Shown: piece by piece, positions 26,511 through 35,451 of the stretch | How positions within the stretch are numbered: position 1 is the stretch's first letter | Layout of the letters: every line of letters begins with the position of its first letter | Assembly (NCBI RefSeq): GCF_049445795.1 | Contig: NZ_JBMSDT010000018.1 | Coordinates: 62,001-126,000, forward strand | DNA from: Larkinella sp049445795 | GTDB taxonomy: Bacteria > Bacteroidota > Bacteroidia > Cytophagales > Spirosomataceae | DNA: 64,000 nucleotides | Direction: 5' to 3' | Translations under genes and position numbers: made by a program | The notes under the pieces: model-generated | Database searches by the model: none | What the model saw: only the letters and a program-made list of their open reading frames with translations | What the model was told of the DNA's origin: nothing

Positions 26511-29500
26511 ATGCGGTTTTTCTCTTTTTCCATCCTGATTAGTAGCCTGCTGGCGGTTTGCGCGGCTTGCCGGAACGACGATTCGGCACTGTTTGAGCGG
26601 CTTCCGACCGGGCAGACCGGGATCACCTTCGCCAACGCGCTGACGCCGACCGATCAGCTCAATGCGTTTACATTTACCAATTTTTACAACGGTGGGGGCG
26701 TGGCCGTGGGCGATGTGAATAACGATGGCCGACCGGACGTATTTTTCGGGGGTAATCAGGTCAGTTGCCGCTTGTACCTCAACCAGATCGACACCACCAC
26801 GAACGCGTGGAAATTTGAGGATGTCACCCAAGCCGCCGGGCTGACCACCGACCGCTGGTGTACGGGCGTGTCGATGGTCGACCTCAACGGCGATGGCTGG
26901 CTGGACATTTACGTCAGCGTCGCCAAACATCCCGGTTCGTCCCATTCCGAAAACCTGCTGTTCATCAATCAGTGGAATAAAATCAAAACCTTGACGCCGG
27001 TTTTTAAAGAAATGGCCGCGGACTACGGGCTAGCCGATGCATCGTTTACGACCCAAACCGCCTTTTTCGACTACGACCTCGACGGCGACCTCGATGCGTA
27101 CCTGCTCAACACCGGCCCCGATCTCCAGAATCCGAACTACCTGCGGGTAACGATCAACGACGGTTCGTACCCGAGCACCGGCAAACTCTACCGCAACGAC
27201 GGGCCGGGAGCGCAGGGGCATCCGGTTTTCAAAGACGTATCCAAATCGGCCGGGATCGTCTACGAAGGGCTGGGTTTGGGCCTGGCCGTCAGCGACTTGA
27301 ATAAAGACGGTTATCCGGATATCTATTGCTCCAACGACTTCATCAGCAGCGACATGCTGTATTTGAACAACGGGAAAACCGCCCCCGGCCAACCAACCTT
27401 TACGAACGTGATCCGGCAGGCCACGGCCCACACCAGCCTGTACGGCATGGGCGTCGATGTGGCCGACTTTAACAATGACGGCTGGCCCGATATTTTTCAA
27501 CTCGACATGCTACCGGAGGAAAACGCCCGCCAGAAAAAAATGCTGGCCGGACAGGATTACGACCGCAAGGAACTCAGCATCGCCGAACCGTACCGCTACC
27601 AGATGCAGTACATGCGGAATTCGTTGCAACTTGGGCTGGGGGCAGAAGGCATGGGGCAGAGGGCAGAGGGTTCGGTGCATGGGGTGAATGCGCTACTGGG
27701 AAGTCATGATGCGTCTTCCGAGCCCTCTGCCCCACGCCCTCTGCCCCACGCCCTTACCCCTCTGCCCCTCTTCAGCGAAATCGGGCTGCTGGCGGGTGTG
27801 GCCAAAACCGACTGGAGTTGGGCCGCGCTGATGGCCGATTACGACCTCGATGGGCGGAAGGATTTGTACATCACCAACGGTTACCGGCGCGACGTGACCG
27901 ACCGGGATTTTATCTCGTTCACCGAAGAGTTTGCCGGGTTCGGAACGGCGGAGTTTCAGAAAGAAAAGCGGGAGGAGTTGATGAAAAAAGTGCCGGAGGT
28001 GCAGGTGCCGAATTACGCCTACCGAAACGCGGGCGATCTGGCGTTTAGCGACGTGTCCAAGGCCTGGGGGCTGGCCGATCTGTCGTATTCCAATGGGGCG
28101 GCTTATGCCGATCTCGACGGCGACGGCGACCTGGATCTGGTCGTCAATACCGTCGACTCCGAAGCGCTCGTCTACCGTAACCGGGCGCGGGAACAGCAAG
28201 CGGGCAACTACCTGTCGGTCAGGCTGGATGGGCAGGCCGGAAACCGGCAAGGGCTTGGAACAAAAGTTACCCTTTGGGCCGGGGGGCAATTGCAGTACGC
28301 CGAATTGTCGGTGGTGCGCGGTTTTCAGTCGTCGGTCGAGCCGGTTTTGCATTTCGGACTCGGGAAATCGGTGAGGGTGGATTCGCTGCTGGTCGAGTGG
28401 CCGGGGGGAAGGACGGAACGGCGTTACCGGGTTAGTGCCAATCAACGACTGAGCTTCCGCTACGATCAGGCAACGGATCGGGCCAGGCAACCCGCGTCGG
28501 ATTTTGCCAACCCACTGTTTGCCCCGGTCACGAACGAAATACCACTTGACTTTCAACACCGGTCGTCCGGTTTTGTCGATTTCAAGCAAACGGCAGCTTT
28601 GCACAAAATGCTGTCGCGCAGCGGTTTTGCGCTGGCGACGGGCGATGTGAACGGCGACGGTTTGGACGACTGCTTCGTGGGGGGGACGTACCGAGGCAGT
28701 GATGCCTGTTTTCTGCTGCAAACGCCGAACGGCGGTTTTACGAAAAAACCGTTCCCGATTCATCCGAACAAAGACGACACGGCCGCGCTGCTGTTCGATG
28801 CCGACGGCGATAAGGACTTGGATTTATACGTAGTGGCCGGTGGCTGCGAGCGTCCCGCGACCGACAAGGCTTTCTACCAGGATCAAGTATACCTAAACAA
28901 CGGCCGGGGTGAGTTTAGTCCGGCTCCGGCGGGAACGTTGCCTGACATGTCGGGCAGCGGTTCCTGCGTGGTGGCCGCCGATTACGACCGCGACGGCGAC
29001 CTTGATCTTTTTGTGGGCGGACGGCTGATTCCCGGTCAGTATCCGCTTCCGGCCCGGAGTTACCTGTTGCGCAACGACGGTCCGAAAAGTTCAGCCCGGT
29101 TTACCGACGTGACCGCCCAGCTTTGCCCCCCGCTCCTGAAAGCCGGTCTGGTTTGCACCGCCCTTTGGACCGACCCCGACAAAGACGGCTACCCCGACCT
29201 GCTGCTGGCCGGTGAATGGATGCCAGTGATGATGCTGAAAAATGGCATAGGGCGGAGGGCAGGGGGCAGAGGGGAGAGGGGAGAGGGGAAGGCACCCGAG
29301 ACGGCCGCCCCTCCGCCCTTTGCCCTTACCCCTCTGCCCTCCGCCCCTTCCGGCTGGTGGAATAGTCTGGCGGAAGGCGATTTTGACAACGATGGCGACC
29401 TAGATTACATTGCCGGGAACGAGGGGCTGAACACGCTCTACCGGGCGTCGGCAACGGAGCCAATTAAGATTGTTGCCAAAGATTTTAACAACGACGGAAC

Positions 29501-30071
29501 GTTCGACCCGCTGATGGGCTATTACATCAAGGGCATCTGTTATCCGGCCATTCCCCGCGATGCGCTGAACCAGCAGGTGATCCAGTTCCGGCGAAAATAC
29601 CAGCGGTACGCCGACTACGCCCGGGTAACGTTTGACGACTTGCTCACCAAAGACGACCTTGATGGGGCCTATCAGGCCGAAGCGACGGAGTTGCGAAGCG
29701 TTTACATTGAAAACCGGGGTAACGGCAAATTCAGGATGACGCCCCTGCCCCGGATTGCCCAGCAAGCGCCGGTTTTTGGCATCGCGGTTCGGGATGTGAA
29801 CCGTGATGGCAAACTGGATGCGGTTTTGACTGGAAACTTTTACCCCAACGAAGTGAATATGGGGCGGCAGGATGCGTCGTTCGGGCTGGTCTTGCTCGGC
29901 GACGGTCGGGGGCACTTCAAGCCGTTGCTGCCCCGCGAGAGCGGTTTGCTGGTAACCGGCGACGCCCGGCGGTCGGTCTGGCTGGTCGGAAAAGCGGGCG
30001 AGACACGGCTTCTGACGGTGGTGCAGGGACAGGGTTTGCAGGTCAATCAATTATTACCGGTTGTAAAATAA
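26511..30071 (+). CDS. VCBS/FG-GAP repeat lipoprotein with ASPIC/UnbV domain
   Basis: A protein of 1186 residues with a lipoprotein leader (LAVCAAC). It holds many FG-GAP/VCBS repeats with calcium-loop motifs of the type D-x-N-x-D-G (VGDVNNDGRPDVFFGG; VVAADYDRDGDLDLFVGG; AEGDFDNDGDLDYIAGN) arranged as two beta-propellers. Between them an ASPIC/UnbV domain is seen at about 560-640 (GLGTKVTLWAGGQLQYAEL; LHFGLGKSVRVDSLLVEWPG). Proteins of this kind often accompany SusC/SusD pairs in Bacteroidota, and the neighbours here suggest a surface-exposed binding role in that locus. Two short-repeat fold-back elements are inserted in frame (27639-27768 and 29249-29348), adding Pro/Arg/Gly-rich loops that do not resemble the flanking repeats. 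Confidence 0.88.
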   Translation: MRFFSFSILISSLLAVCAACRNDDSALFERLPTGQTGITFANALTPTDQLNAFTFTNFYNGGGVAVGDVNNDGRPDVFFGGNQVSCRLYLNQIDTTTNAWKFEDVTQAAGLTTDRWCTGVSMVDLNGDGWLDIYVSVAKHPGSSHSENLLFINQWNKIKTLTPVFKEMAADYGLADASFTTQTAFFDYDLDGDLDAYLLNTGPDLQNPNYLRVTINDGSYPSTGKLYRNDGPGAQGHPVFKDVSKSAGIVYEGLGLGLAVSDLNKDGYPDIYCSNDFISSDMLYLNNGKTAPGQPTFTNVIRQATAHTSLYGMGVDVADFNNDGWPDIFQLDMLPEENARQKKMLAGQDYDRKELSIAEPYRYQMQYMRNSLQLGLGAEGMGQRAEGSVHGVNALLGSHDASSEPSAPRPLPHALTPLPLFSEIGLLAGVAKTDWSWAALMADYDLDGRKDLYITNGYRRDVTDRDFISFTEEFAGFGTAEFQKEKREELMKKVPEVQVPNYAYRNAGDLAFSDVSKAWGLADLSYSNGAAYADLDGDGDLDLVVNTVDSEALVYRNRAREQQAGNYLSVRLDGQAGNRQGLGTKVTLWAGGQLQYAELSVVRGFQSSVEPVLHFGLGKSVRVDSLLVEWPGGRTERRYRVSANQRLSFRYDQATDRARQPASDFANPLFAPVTNEIPLDFQHRSSGFVDFKQTAALHKMLSRSGFALATGDVNGDGLDDCFVGGTYRGSDACFLLQTPNGGFTKKPFPIHPNKDDTAALLFDADGDKDLDLYVVAGGCERPATDKAFYQDQVYLNNGRGEFSPAPAGTLPDMSGSGSCVVAADYDRDGDLDLFVGGRLIPGQYPLPARSYLLRNDGPKSSARFTDVTAQLCPPLLKAGLVCTALWTDPDKDGYPDLLLAGEWMPVMMLKNGIGRRAGGRGERGEGKAPETAAPPPFALTPLPSAPSGWWNSLAEGDFDNDGDLDYIAGNEGLNTLYRASATEPIKIVAKDFNNDGTFDPLMGYYIKGICYPAIPRDALNQQVIQFRRKYQRYADYARVTFDDLLTKDDLDGAYQAEATELRSVYIENRGNGKFRMTPLPRIAQQAPVFGIAVRDVNRDGKLDAVLTGNFYPNEVNMGRQDASFGLVLLGDGRGHFKPLLPRESGLLVTGDARRSVWLVGKAGETRLLTVVQGQGLQVNQLLPVVK
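27639..27768. repeat. Intragenic fold-back element 1 (GGGGCAGAGGG type), in frame
   Basis: The left arm (27639-27670) carries GGCATGGGGCAGAGGGCAGA and the right arm (27723-27768) has two direct copies of CCCTCTGCCCCACG (27723-27736, 27737-27750), then a relative. TGGGGCAGAGGG at 27652-27663 is perfectly complementary to 27723-27734 and 27737-27748. Reading stays open through it, adding a segment with EGMGQRAEG and PRPLPHALTPLPL just before the repeat FSEIGLLAGV. Confidence 0.85.
29249..29348. repeat. Intragenic fold-back element 2 (GGGCGGAGGGCAG type), in frame
   Basis: GGGCGGAGGGCAG at 29250-29262 is perfectly complementary to CTGCCCTCCGCCC at 29334-29346. In between are AGAGGGGAGAGGGGAGAGG tandem words and C-rich counterparts. 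The frame remains open, adding GRRAGGRGERGEGK and a Pro-rich stretch just before the propeller motif WWNSLAEGDFDNDGD. Confidence 0.85.
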
Positions 30072-30073
30072 CG

Positions 30074-30100
30074 TTGGCGCGGACCAACGGTCCGCGCCAA
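30074..30100. repeat. Short REP-like hairpin
   Basis: TTGGCGCGGACC and GGTCCGCGCCAA form a perfect 12-bp stem around the loop AAC. It starts 2 bases after the stop codon of the VCBS gene, and the convergent oxidoreductase gene ends at 30126. It could act as a bidirectional terminator or be a REP unit. Confidence 0.8.
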
Positions 30101-30125
30101 ACACGGTTTCAAGACGAAAACAAAA

Positions 30126-31049
30126 TCAAGCCGGGAAAACGGCTTCAAAAACTGCCTGATGCCTGGCTACCCATTCGTGAACCAACGTCATCTGGACGGG
30201 TAACTCTGCCAGAACCGGCTGCATATCCGCCTGGAAATTGGGCCGGTGCTCCGGAAAATCCCACATACGCTGGTATTCGCTGGCGGCAGCCGCACCGGCT
30301 CCGGGGCCGAAGAGCTGGTCGAGAATAGCGCCGAATTCCTGCGGAGGCATCGGATAATATTGAATAGAACGATTCAATCCTTCCGAAAAAGCCTGCGCCA
30401 ACGCCCGGCCATTGGGGTTTTCCAGACCGCTGATCGGCCAGTTGGTACCGGCCAGATCCGGGCGCTCCAGAGCCGCCACGACCAGTTTGCTGACATCTTC
30501 CGACGCAATCCAACTGACCGGCATGTCCTCGGGAACCGGGTAAGCCACCCGGTTTTCGTTTTGAACGAATGGGGCCGTCCACGGACCTAACAGGTTTTCC
30601 AGATAAACGCTGGGTTGCAGAATGATAAATGGCAATCCACTCGCCTGAAGGTAGTCGCGGATGTCGATCCGGACGTCGAGCGACAGGTTTCCGGTGCGCG
30701 TGGGCAGAATGGCCCCGGAGGTGTTCCAGACGAGCAGCTTCACCCCGGCGGCTTTGGCAGCATCGATGGCCCGCCGACCGTAATCGACCACCTGAGTCGG
30801 GTCGGCAAAGAACGGGATGAGCAGCGAAACGGCGTCCATGCCATCGCTGAGTTGGCGCAACCGGTCGGCATCGGTCAGGTCTCCTTCCACAACGATGGCC
30901 CCGGCCCGGGCGTGGTGAGCGGCTTTGTCGGCCGTCCGCGTCAGGACGTAGGGTTGATGGCCTTTTTGCAGCAGCAATTGCGGGACAGTGCCCGCCTGAG
31001 AACCGGTGGCACCGTAGACCAGCACGTTCAGTTTTTGGTCGGTATTCAT
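30126..31049 (-). CDS. NmrA-like NAD(P)-binding oxidoreductase
   Basis: A protein of 307 residues. The N-terminal Rossmann motif reads VLVYGATGSQAGTVPQLLL, followed by the GDLTDADRLRQLSDGMDAV segment of NmrA/atypical SDR proteins and the C-terminal substrate part. The dinucleotide pattern (GATGSQAG) fits the NmrA/QOR2-like group. Such proteins either reduce quinones or act as redox-sensing regulators. The gene is divergent from an HxlR regulator across 109 bases with a strong palindrome, so regulation by that protein is likely. It ends close to the REP-like hairpin. The physiological substrate is not known. Confidence 0.85.
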   Translation of the reverse strand: MNTDQKLNVLVYGATGSQAGTVPQLLLQKGHQPYVLTRTADKAAHHARAGAIVVEGDLTDADRLRQLSDGMDAVSLLIPFFADPTQVVDYGRRAIDAAKAAGVKLLVWNTSGAILPTRTGNLSLDVRIDIRDYLQASGLPFIILQPSVYLENLLGPWTAPFVQNENRVAYPVPEDMPVSWIASEDVSKLVVAALERPDLAGTNWPISGLENPNGRALAQAFSEGLNRSIQYYPMPPQEFGAILDQLFGPGAGAAAASEYQRMWDFPEHRPNFQADMQPVLAELPVQMTLVHEWVARHQAVFEAVFPA

Positions 31050-31118
31050 GATTTATTTCTGTTACATGATGCGACAAAGGTGCCGAAATTTGCTATACAA
31101 ACTATATGGATATACTTT

Positions 31119-31134
31119 TGTATAGTACTATACA
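31119..31134. promoter_or_regulatory. Palindromic operator candidate for the HxlR regulator
   Basis: TGTATAGTACTATACA is a perfect 16-bp palindrome in the divergent promoter region. Related half-sites (CTATACAAACTATATGGATA) lie just upstream at about 31093-31112. HxlR regulators typically bind such sites between themselves and a divergent oxidoreductase gene. Confidence 0.7.
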
Positions 31135-31158
31135 TCACAATAGCGTTTGATAATCAGG

Positions 31159-31530
31159 ATGGAACCAACTTACTGCACCACCCACCTGCGTTCGATGGCC
31201 GACACGCTGGACATCATCGGGGGCAAATGGAAATTGTTGGTTCTGACGTTTCTTGAGAGCCAAACCGCCGTGCGCTTCAACGAAATTCAACGGGCCGTGA
31301 CCAACATCACACCCCGAATGCTGTCGAAAGAACTCAAGGAACTGGAGCAGAACGAGCTGATTGAACGGCGGGTGTATCCTACAATGCCCGTATCCGTCGA
31401 TTACCGGTTGACGGATTACGGTCGCTCGCTGGACCAGGTATTGTTTGCACTGGGCGACTGGGGAAAAAACCACCGGAAACGGATCATGAGGGTATCCGTC
31501 GGCGTTCAAGAGCCGGTTGAGACTGTATAA
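31159..31530 (+). CDS. HxlR-family transcriptional regulator
   Basis: A protein of 123 residues from the ATG at 31159. It has the HxlR signature: an early Cys (TYCTTHLRSMADTL), then DIIGGKWKLLVLTFL, RFNEIQRAVTNITPRMLSKEL and ELEQNELIERRVY with VDYRLTDYGRSL. The early Cys can be the redox or electrophile sensor in this family (HypR/YodB-like). It is divergent from the NmrA-like oxidoreductase, the normal target arrangement. A hairpin terminator follows its stop codon. Confidence 0.93.
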   Translation: MEPTYCTTHLRSMADTLDIIGGKWKLLVLTFLESQTAVRFNEIQRAVTNITPRMLSKELKELEQNELIERRVYPTMPVSVDYRLTDYGRSLDQVLFALGDWGKNHRKRIMRVSVGVQEPVETV

Positions 31531-31551
31531 ATTCCGGTCAAAGGATAGTGT

Positions 31552-31598
31552 CAGAACGCTCAATCTATCCTTTCTAACAGGATAGATTGAGCGTTCTG
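31552..31598. terminator. Bidirectional terminator hairpin
   Basis: A perfect 20-bp stem (CAGAACGCTCAATCTATCCT and its complement) around a 7-base loop, between the convergent HxlR and TolC-like genes. No long T tract flanks it, so it is probably a bidirectional stop structure typical of this phylum. Confidence 0.75.
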
Positions 31599-31606
31599 AA
31601 TGAGAG

Positions 31607-33085
31607 TTACTGCGCTCCGAGCTGCGTTCCGGCTGCATACCAGAGAGCCGCAATCGCTTTCTGGTATTTGGCCTGCAGTTCGGCTTGTTTGACCTGTAAA
31701 TCAATCAGCTTGGTTTCACGGCTGTTGATTAGAAACAGCGAACTTTCACCCATGTCGAACTTCTGCTGTTCGGCCTGGAGGAGCAACTGCTGATTCGCCA
31801 CGGTTTGCTGTTGCACACGGAGCTGACCTTCCAGCGCTTTCAGTTCATTCCAGGCCGACTGTACGCCGTTGACAATGTCGCGGCCGGTTTGTTGCCGTTC
31901 GAGGTTCAGTTGCTGCGATTTTAACTGCACCTGCCGAAGCTTCCCGCGTTCCTTCCGCAGGAAAAGCGGCATCGTGAAGTCTACCCCAATTTTGTGGTTT
32001 TCAGCCCGGAAGGCGTAATAACTGGCCCAGTCGTAGCCCTCGTTTGCCGACGGAGTCCGGCTCAGAAAATTGGCACTCAGGCTGATTTGTGGCTGGAGCA
32101 ACGACCGCCGAAATCGTTCTTCAATCGCAAGTTGCTGGCCTTTGGCCGTGAGCTTCAGCAGATCGGGATGCTGTTCGGCCGCCCGGCTGAGCAGGTTTTG
32201 AAACAAATCTTCACCCACAGACGCCACCGGATCGACCTGGGGAACGACCACGGGCGGTAGATCGATGGGCCGGGGGAGCGTGCCGGAGTCATCGCTGCTC
32301 CAGAGGAAGGTCGCCAGCCGCAAGCGGGCGTTGTTCAACTCCACTTCGGCCTGCTGGAGTTGTACCTGCCGATCCTGGGCCGTAATCAGGGCTTCGGTCG
32401 TATCGATAGGGGCCGCATCGCCGAGCAGAGCGCGTTGCCGGATACCCTGAAAACGGAAATCGGCCAGTTGAAAACCCTGACGAACGAGCCGGTATTGCTG
32501 GTACGACAGATACCAGTCCCAGTATGTTTTGGCCGCATCGAACAGCGTTTTGTTGATCAGCTTCAGCCGGTCGGCTTCGGCCAGGTTGATGGCGAGTTCG
32601 GCCTGCCGCAGAGCGTTTCGCCGTTCGTCGATCAGTAAGCCCTGCCCGATGGGCACGCTCACACCCACCGCAGCCAAACCGGACGACGGAACCCGGTTTT
32701 CGGGGTTCAAGTACTGGCCGCTGTTGCGGTCGTAGGTCATCTTCACGTCAATACCGCCCGGCAACACCGGAATCGACAGGCCGGACTGCCACTTGTCGTA
32801 ATACAGCGATTTCCCAAATTCCTTTCGGTCGTACACCGAAAATAGCTTTGGGTCAAAAGCACCCCGAGCCTGCCGAACCTCCTGCTGAGCCTCCTGGCTC
32901 AGCAAAGCCGCCTGCCGGACAAGGGGGTGGTGCTGCATCACCGCTTCGTAAAAATCAGCCGCCGAAAAAACGGTTTCGGGCGCTTGAGCGGTATCGGTAC
33001 GTTGCAGGCTGGCCGTTTGTGCCCAGGCTCCGTAGCCCAACAGGCAACTGACCAGGAGCCAGCTACGAACGAATATCGTTTTCAT
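31607..33085 (-). CDS. TolC-family outer membrane factor
   Basis: A protein of 492 residues with a signal peptide (LLVSCLLGYGAWAQ). Two homologous halves of long helices and beta strands of the outer membrane efflux type are seen (for example AAKTYWDWYLSYQQYRLVRQ and SAWNELKALEGQLRVQQQTV). It would form the outer membrane tunnel for the HlyD/ABC system, whose adaptor gene overlaps it by 4 bases (ATGA). The three genes 35431-31607 therefore form one tightly coupled operon. Confidence 0.9.
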   Translation of the reverse strand: MKTIFVRSWLLVSCLLGYGAWAQTASLQRTDTAQAPETVFSAADFYEAVMQHHPLVRQAALLSQEAQQEVRQARGAFDPKLFSVYDRKEFGKSLYYDKWQSGLSIPVLPGGIDVKMTYDRNSGQYLNPENRVPSSGLAAVGVSVPIGQGLLIDERRNALRQAELAINLAEADRLKLINKTLFDAAKTYWDWYLSYQQYRLVRQGFQLADFRFQGIRQRALLGDAAPIDTTEALITAQDRQVQLQQAEVELNNARLRLATFLWSSDDSGTLPRPIDLPPVVVPQVDPVASVGEDLFQNLLSRAAEQHPDLLKLTAKGQQLAIEERFRRSLLQPQISLSANFLSRTPSANEGYDWASYYAFRAENHKIGVDFTMPLFLRKERGKLRQVQLKSQQLNLERQQTGRDIVNGVQSAWNELKALEGQLRVQQQTVANQQLLLQAEQQKFDMGESSLFLINSRETKLIDLQVKQAELQAKYQKAIAALWYAAGTQLGAQ

Positions 33086-34437
33086 TTTTTCTTGTCCTCT
33101 GCTTTGGGTTCCTCCTGCAAACTGGGCGGGAAACCGTTCAATTGACGCCAGATTTCGTACCAGATCGGGACATCGTCGAGCATGACCCAGCCGTATACAC
33201 CCGACCCGACCCGCAACTGCTCGGGCCAGGGCTGATCGCCCTGCCGGAGTTCGGGACGCACCAGCAGCCGGTATTTGCCGTTGACGCTGCTGACGGCATC
33301 GATCACGGCCACGTTGCCCCCGAACGTACCGACAGCTACCGACGGCCAGCCTGAAAACTGAATGGCCGGCCAGCCATCGAACTGAAGCCGCACGTGCCGC
33401 CCGCGCTGAATCAGCGGAACGTCCATCGCCCGCACGTACAGTTCGACGGCGATGGCGGGGTTGGCAGGTTGGAGAATCGCGATCGATTCGCCTTCCTTGA
33501 TGGTTTCGCCGATCCCGAATTTGTAGGACCGGACGACGTACCCATCCTGCGGAGCCCGCACGACGTACAAGCCCCGCCGAACATCGACGCTGCTGATTTT
33601 ATTCTGGATTTTGGAGATTTCGCCGTCGGCTTCGGCCCGGTACGACACCGCCGAACTGCGGTCGGAGAGGGCTTTGGCCAGTTTTTCCTGGTAATCCGCC
33701 TGAATGGTGTTCAGGTCCAGCCGGGCATTCACCAGTTCCTGCCGCGACACGTTGAGCTTGTTTTCGAGCGCAATGACCTTGGCGTAATCCTGTTGCACCT
33801 TCAACCGACGGGATTCGAGGTCGGTCAGCGAAAACAGGCCGTTTTTGTACCCCTTTTCGTACCGATCCAGCCGGTCGAGGGCAATCTGATAGTTCTTGCG
33901 TTCGGCCACCAGGTCGGTGCTGTCACTCGTCACCTTGAAAGCGCTCTGCTTTACCTTGTTGCGGGCCGACGCCAGCTTGACCTGCAACCCGGTTTTCAGC
34001 GCCTGGATTTGTCCGTCGAGAGCCGCAATTTTGGCATCGGTCGCTTCCAGGCTTCCCTGCTTGGCGTCGAGCTGTTCGTCGAGCCGCTGGGGGAGATTGG
34101 GGTCGAAATATTCGTCCTTGATTTCGGAAATAACCAGTAGGGTGTCGTTTTTTTTAACAAACTGTCCTTCCTGAATTTTCCAGCGTTCAATCCGGCCAGC
34201 GATGGCGTTCTGGATGGTTTGCGGGCGGTCGCGGGGGGTCAGGGCCGTCACGGTGCCTTCACCGTTGATATTTTGCCGCCACGGCAGCAGCAGGACAATG
34301 ATGCCGAGCACGAGCAAGGCGATCAGCCAGCGTCCGAGCCGCCGGCCACTGTCGGGCTGTGGCAGCGTTCGTAAGGTTTTGAGCGGATAATGGGTAAAAA
34401 GTTCTATGTCTACCCGCTGATTCGATAAGTTAAGCAT
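33082..34437 (-). CDS. HlyD-family periplasmic adaptor
   Basis: A protein of 451 residues with one N-terminal membrane helix (WLIALLVLGIIVLLLPW, about 37-53), a biotinyl-lipoyl-like half (AIAGRIERWKIQEGQFVKKN), a long coiled-coil hairpin (about 115-290) and the second lipoyl half (VRAPQDGYVVRSYKFGIGE) with a beta-barrel domain. It bridges the inner membrane ABC subunit and the TolC-like factor. It overlaps the ABC subunit gene by 8 bases and the TolC gene by 4. Its layout is that of type I secretion or large-molecule exporters rather than RND adaptors. Confidence 0.9.
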   Translation of the reverse strand: MLNLSNQRVDIELFTHYPLKTLRTLPQPDSGRRLGRWLIALLVLGIIVLLLPWRQNINGEGTVTALTPRDRPQTIQNAIAGRIERWKIQEGQFVKKNDTLLVISEIKDEYFDPNLPQRLDEQLDAKQGSLEATDAKIAALDGQIQALKTGLQVKLASARNKVKQSAFKVTSDSTDLVAERKNYQIALDRLDRYEKGYKNGLFSLTDLESRRLKVQQDYAKVIALENKLNVSRQELVNARLDLNTIQADYQEKLAKALSDRSSAVSYRAEADGEISKIQNKISSVDVRRGLYVVRAPQDGYVVRSYKFGIGETIKEGESIAILQPANPAIAVELYVRAMDVPLIQRGRHVRLQFDGWPAIQFSGWPSVAVGTFGGNVAVIDAVSSVNGKYRLLVRPELRQGDQPWPEQLRVGSGVYGWVMLDDVPIWYEIWRQLNGFPPSLQEEPKAEDKKK

Positions 34438-35431
34438 GGTCGAAAGAGTCGGTTTCCAGGGGTAAATCGGTTACATTCGCAATCTTCTCGACCGCCGTCA
34501 GCATGTCGAACACCGTATCGATGCCGGAAATCAGTTTTTCGACCGAACCGGAAATTAATACAATGACCAGTTCAGCCGCGACAAACTGCCCGAGCGACAT
34601 CTGGCGGGCGACGACCAGCGAGGTGCCGAGAATGAGCAAACCGCCGGTCGTGATCGTTTTGAACCCAATGGCGCTGTAGAAAAACCGCTTCAAGACACTG
34701 AAGTGGGCATTGCGGTTTGCGACGTACCCCGCCACCAGCTCATCCATGCGGTCGATGGGCTCGACATCGCTCTGGTGGCGGAACCGGGGAATATCCCGTG
34801 CGAATTCTTCCAGAAAACCCACCACCCGGTATTTGTACTTCGATTCGGTCAGGCTGGTCTTGATCCCACGCGGGCCATTGATCCGGCAAACGCCGTAAAT
34901 AGTCAACAGGGTAAACAGACCAAAAATCAAAAAAACCGGGTGGTAGAACGACAGCAGGATAATGCCGAACAGAATCTGGACGGCAGCCGCCGTCAGGTCG
35001 ATCAGGAGTTTCGGCAGGCCTTTCTGGACCGTCAGCACATCGAAAAAGCGGTTCATCAGTTCCGGTGGATAATAGGCCGCCAGGGCTTCGGGCTGAATCC
35101 GGGGAAGCCGGTAGGTGTATTCAAAAGCCGCCTTGGCAAAAATCCGCTGTTGCATAATCTCGACCAGGGTCATCTGGGCGACCGTCAGAAACCCGCCGAT
35201 CACTACACCTAGGACGACCAGGCCGATCAGAACGTACACGGAACTAAAGACTAAACCGCTGGATACCAGGTTGAAAACGGCCTGAATGCCGAGGGGGAGC
35301 GAGAGGCTGATCAAGCCCGTTACGATGGCGTACAGGTAGACATAACCAATGTCTTTTTTCTCGGTTCCCAGCAGTCGGAGCAACCGCTGTAAGGGCGACG
35401 GGGGCGGTTGTTGATGAATATCAGTGATCAT
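34430..35431 (-). CDS. ABC exporter transmembrane subunit lacking an ATPase domain
   Basis: A protein of 333 residues consisting only of an ABC type I exporter transmembrane domain: six hydrophobic segments (for example GYVYLYAIVTGLISLSLPLG; FVAAELVIVLISGSVEKLIS). It stops at TAVEKIANVTDLPLE, where type I secretion ABC proteins normally continue into Walker A, signature and Walker B motifs; none of these is present. The stop lies 8 bases inside the HlyD gene, so the short form looks natural, not frameshifted. It resembles the membrane half of HlyB/LktB-type transporters. An ATPase subunit must come from elsewhere, or the protein has another job. Confidence 0.8.
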   Translation of the reverse strand: MITDIHQQPPPSPLQRLLRLLGTEKKDIGYVYLYAIVTGLISLSLPLGIQAVFNLVSSGLVFSSVYVLIGLVVLGVVIGGFLTVAQMTLVEIMQQRIFAKAAFEYTYRLPRIQPEALAAYYPPELMNRFFDVLTVQKGLPKLLIDLTAAAVQILFGIILLSFYHPVFLIFGLFTLLTIYGVCRINGPRGIKTSLTESKYKYRVVGFLEEFARDIPRFRHQSDVEPIDRMDELVAGYVANRNAHFSVLKRFFYSAIGFKTITTGGLLILGTSLVVARQMSLGQFVAAELVIVLISGSVEKLISGIDTVFDMLTAVEKIANVTDLPLETDSFDHA

Positions 35432-35451
35432 AAGTAGCTACTTTCTTGGTT

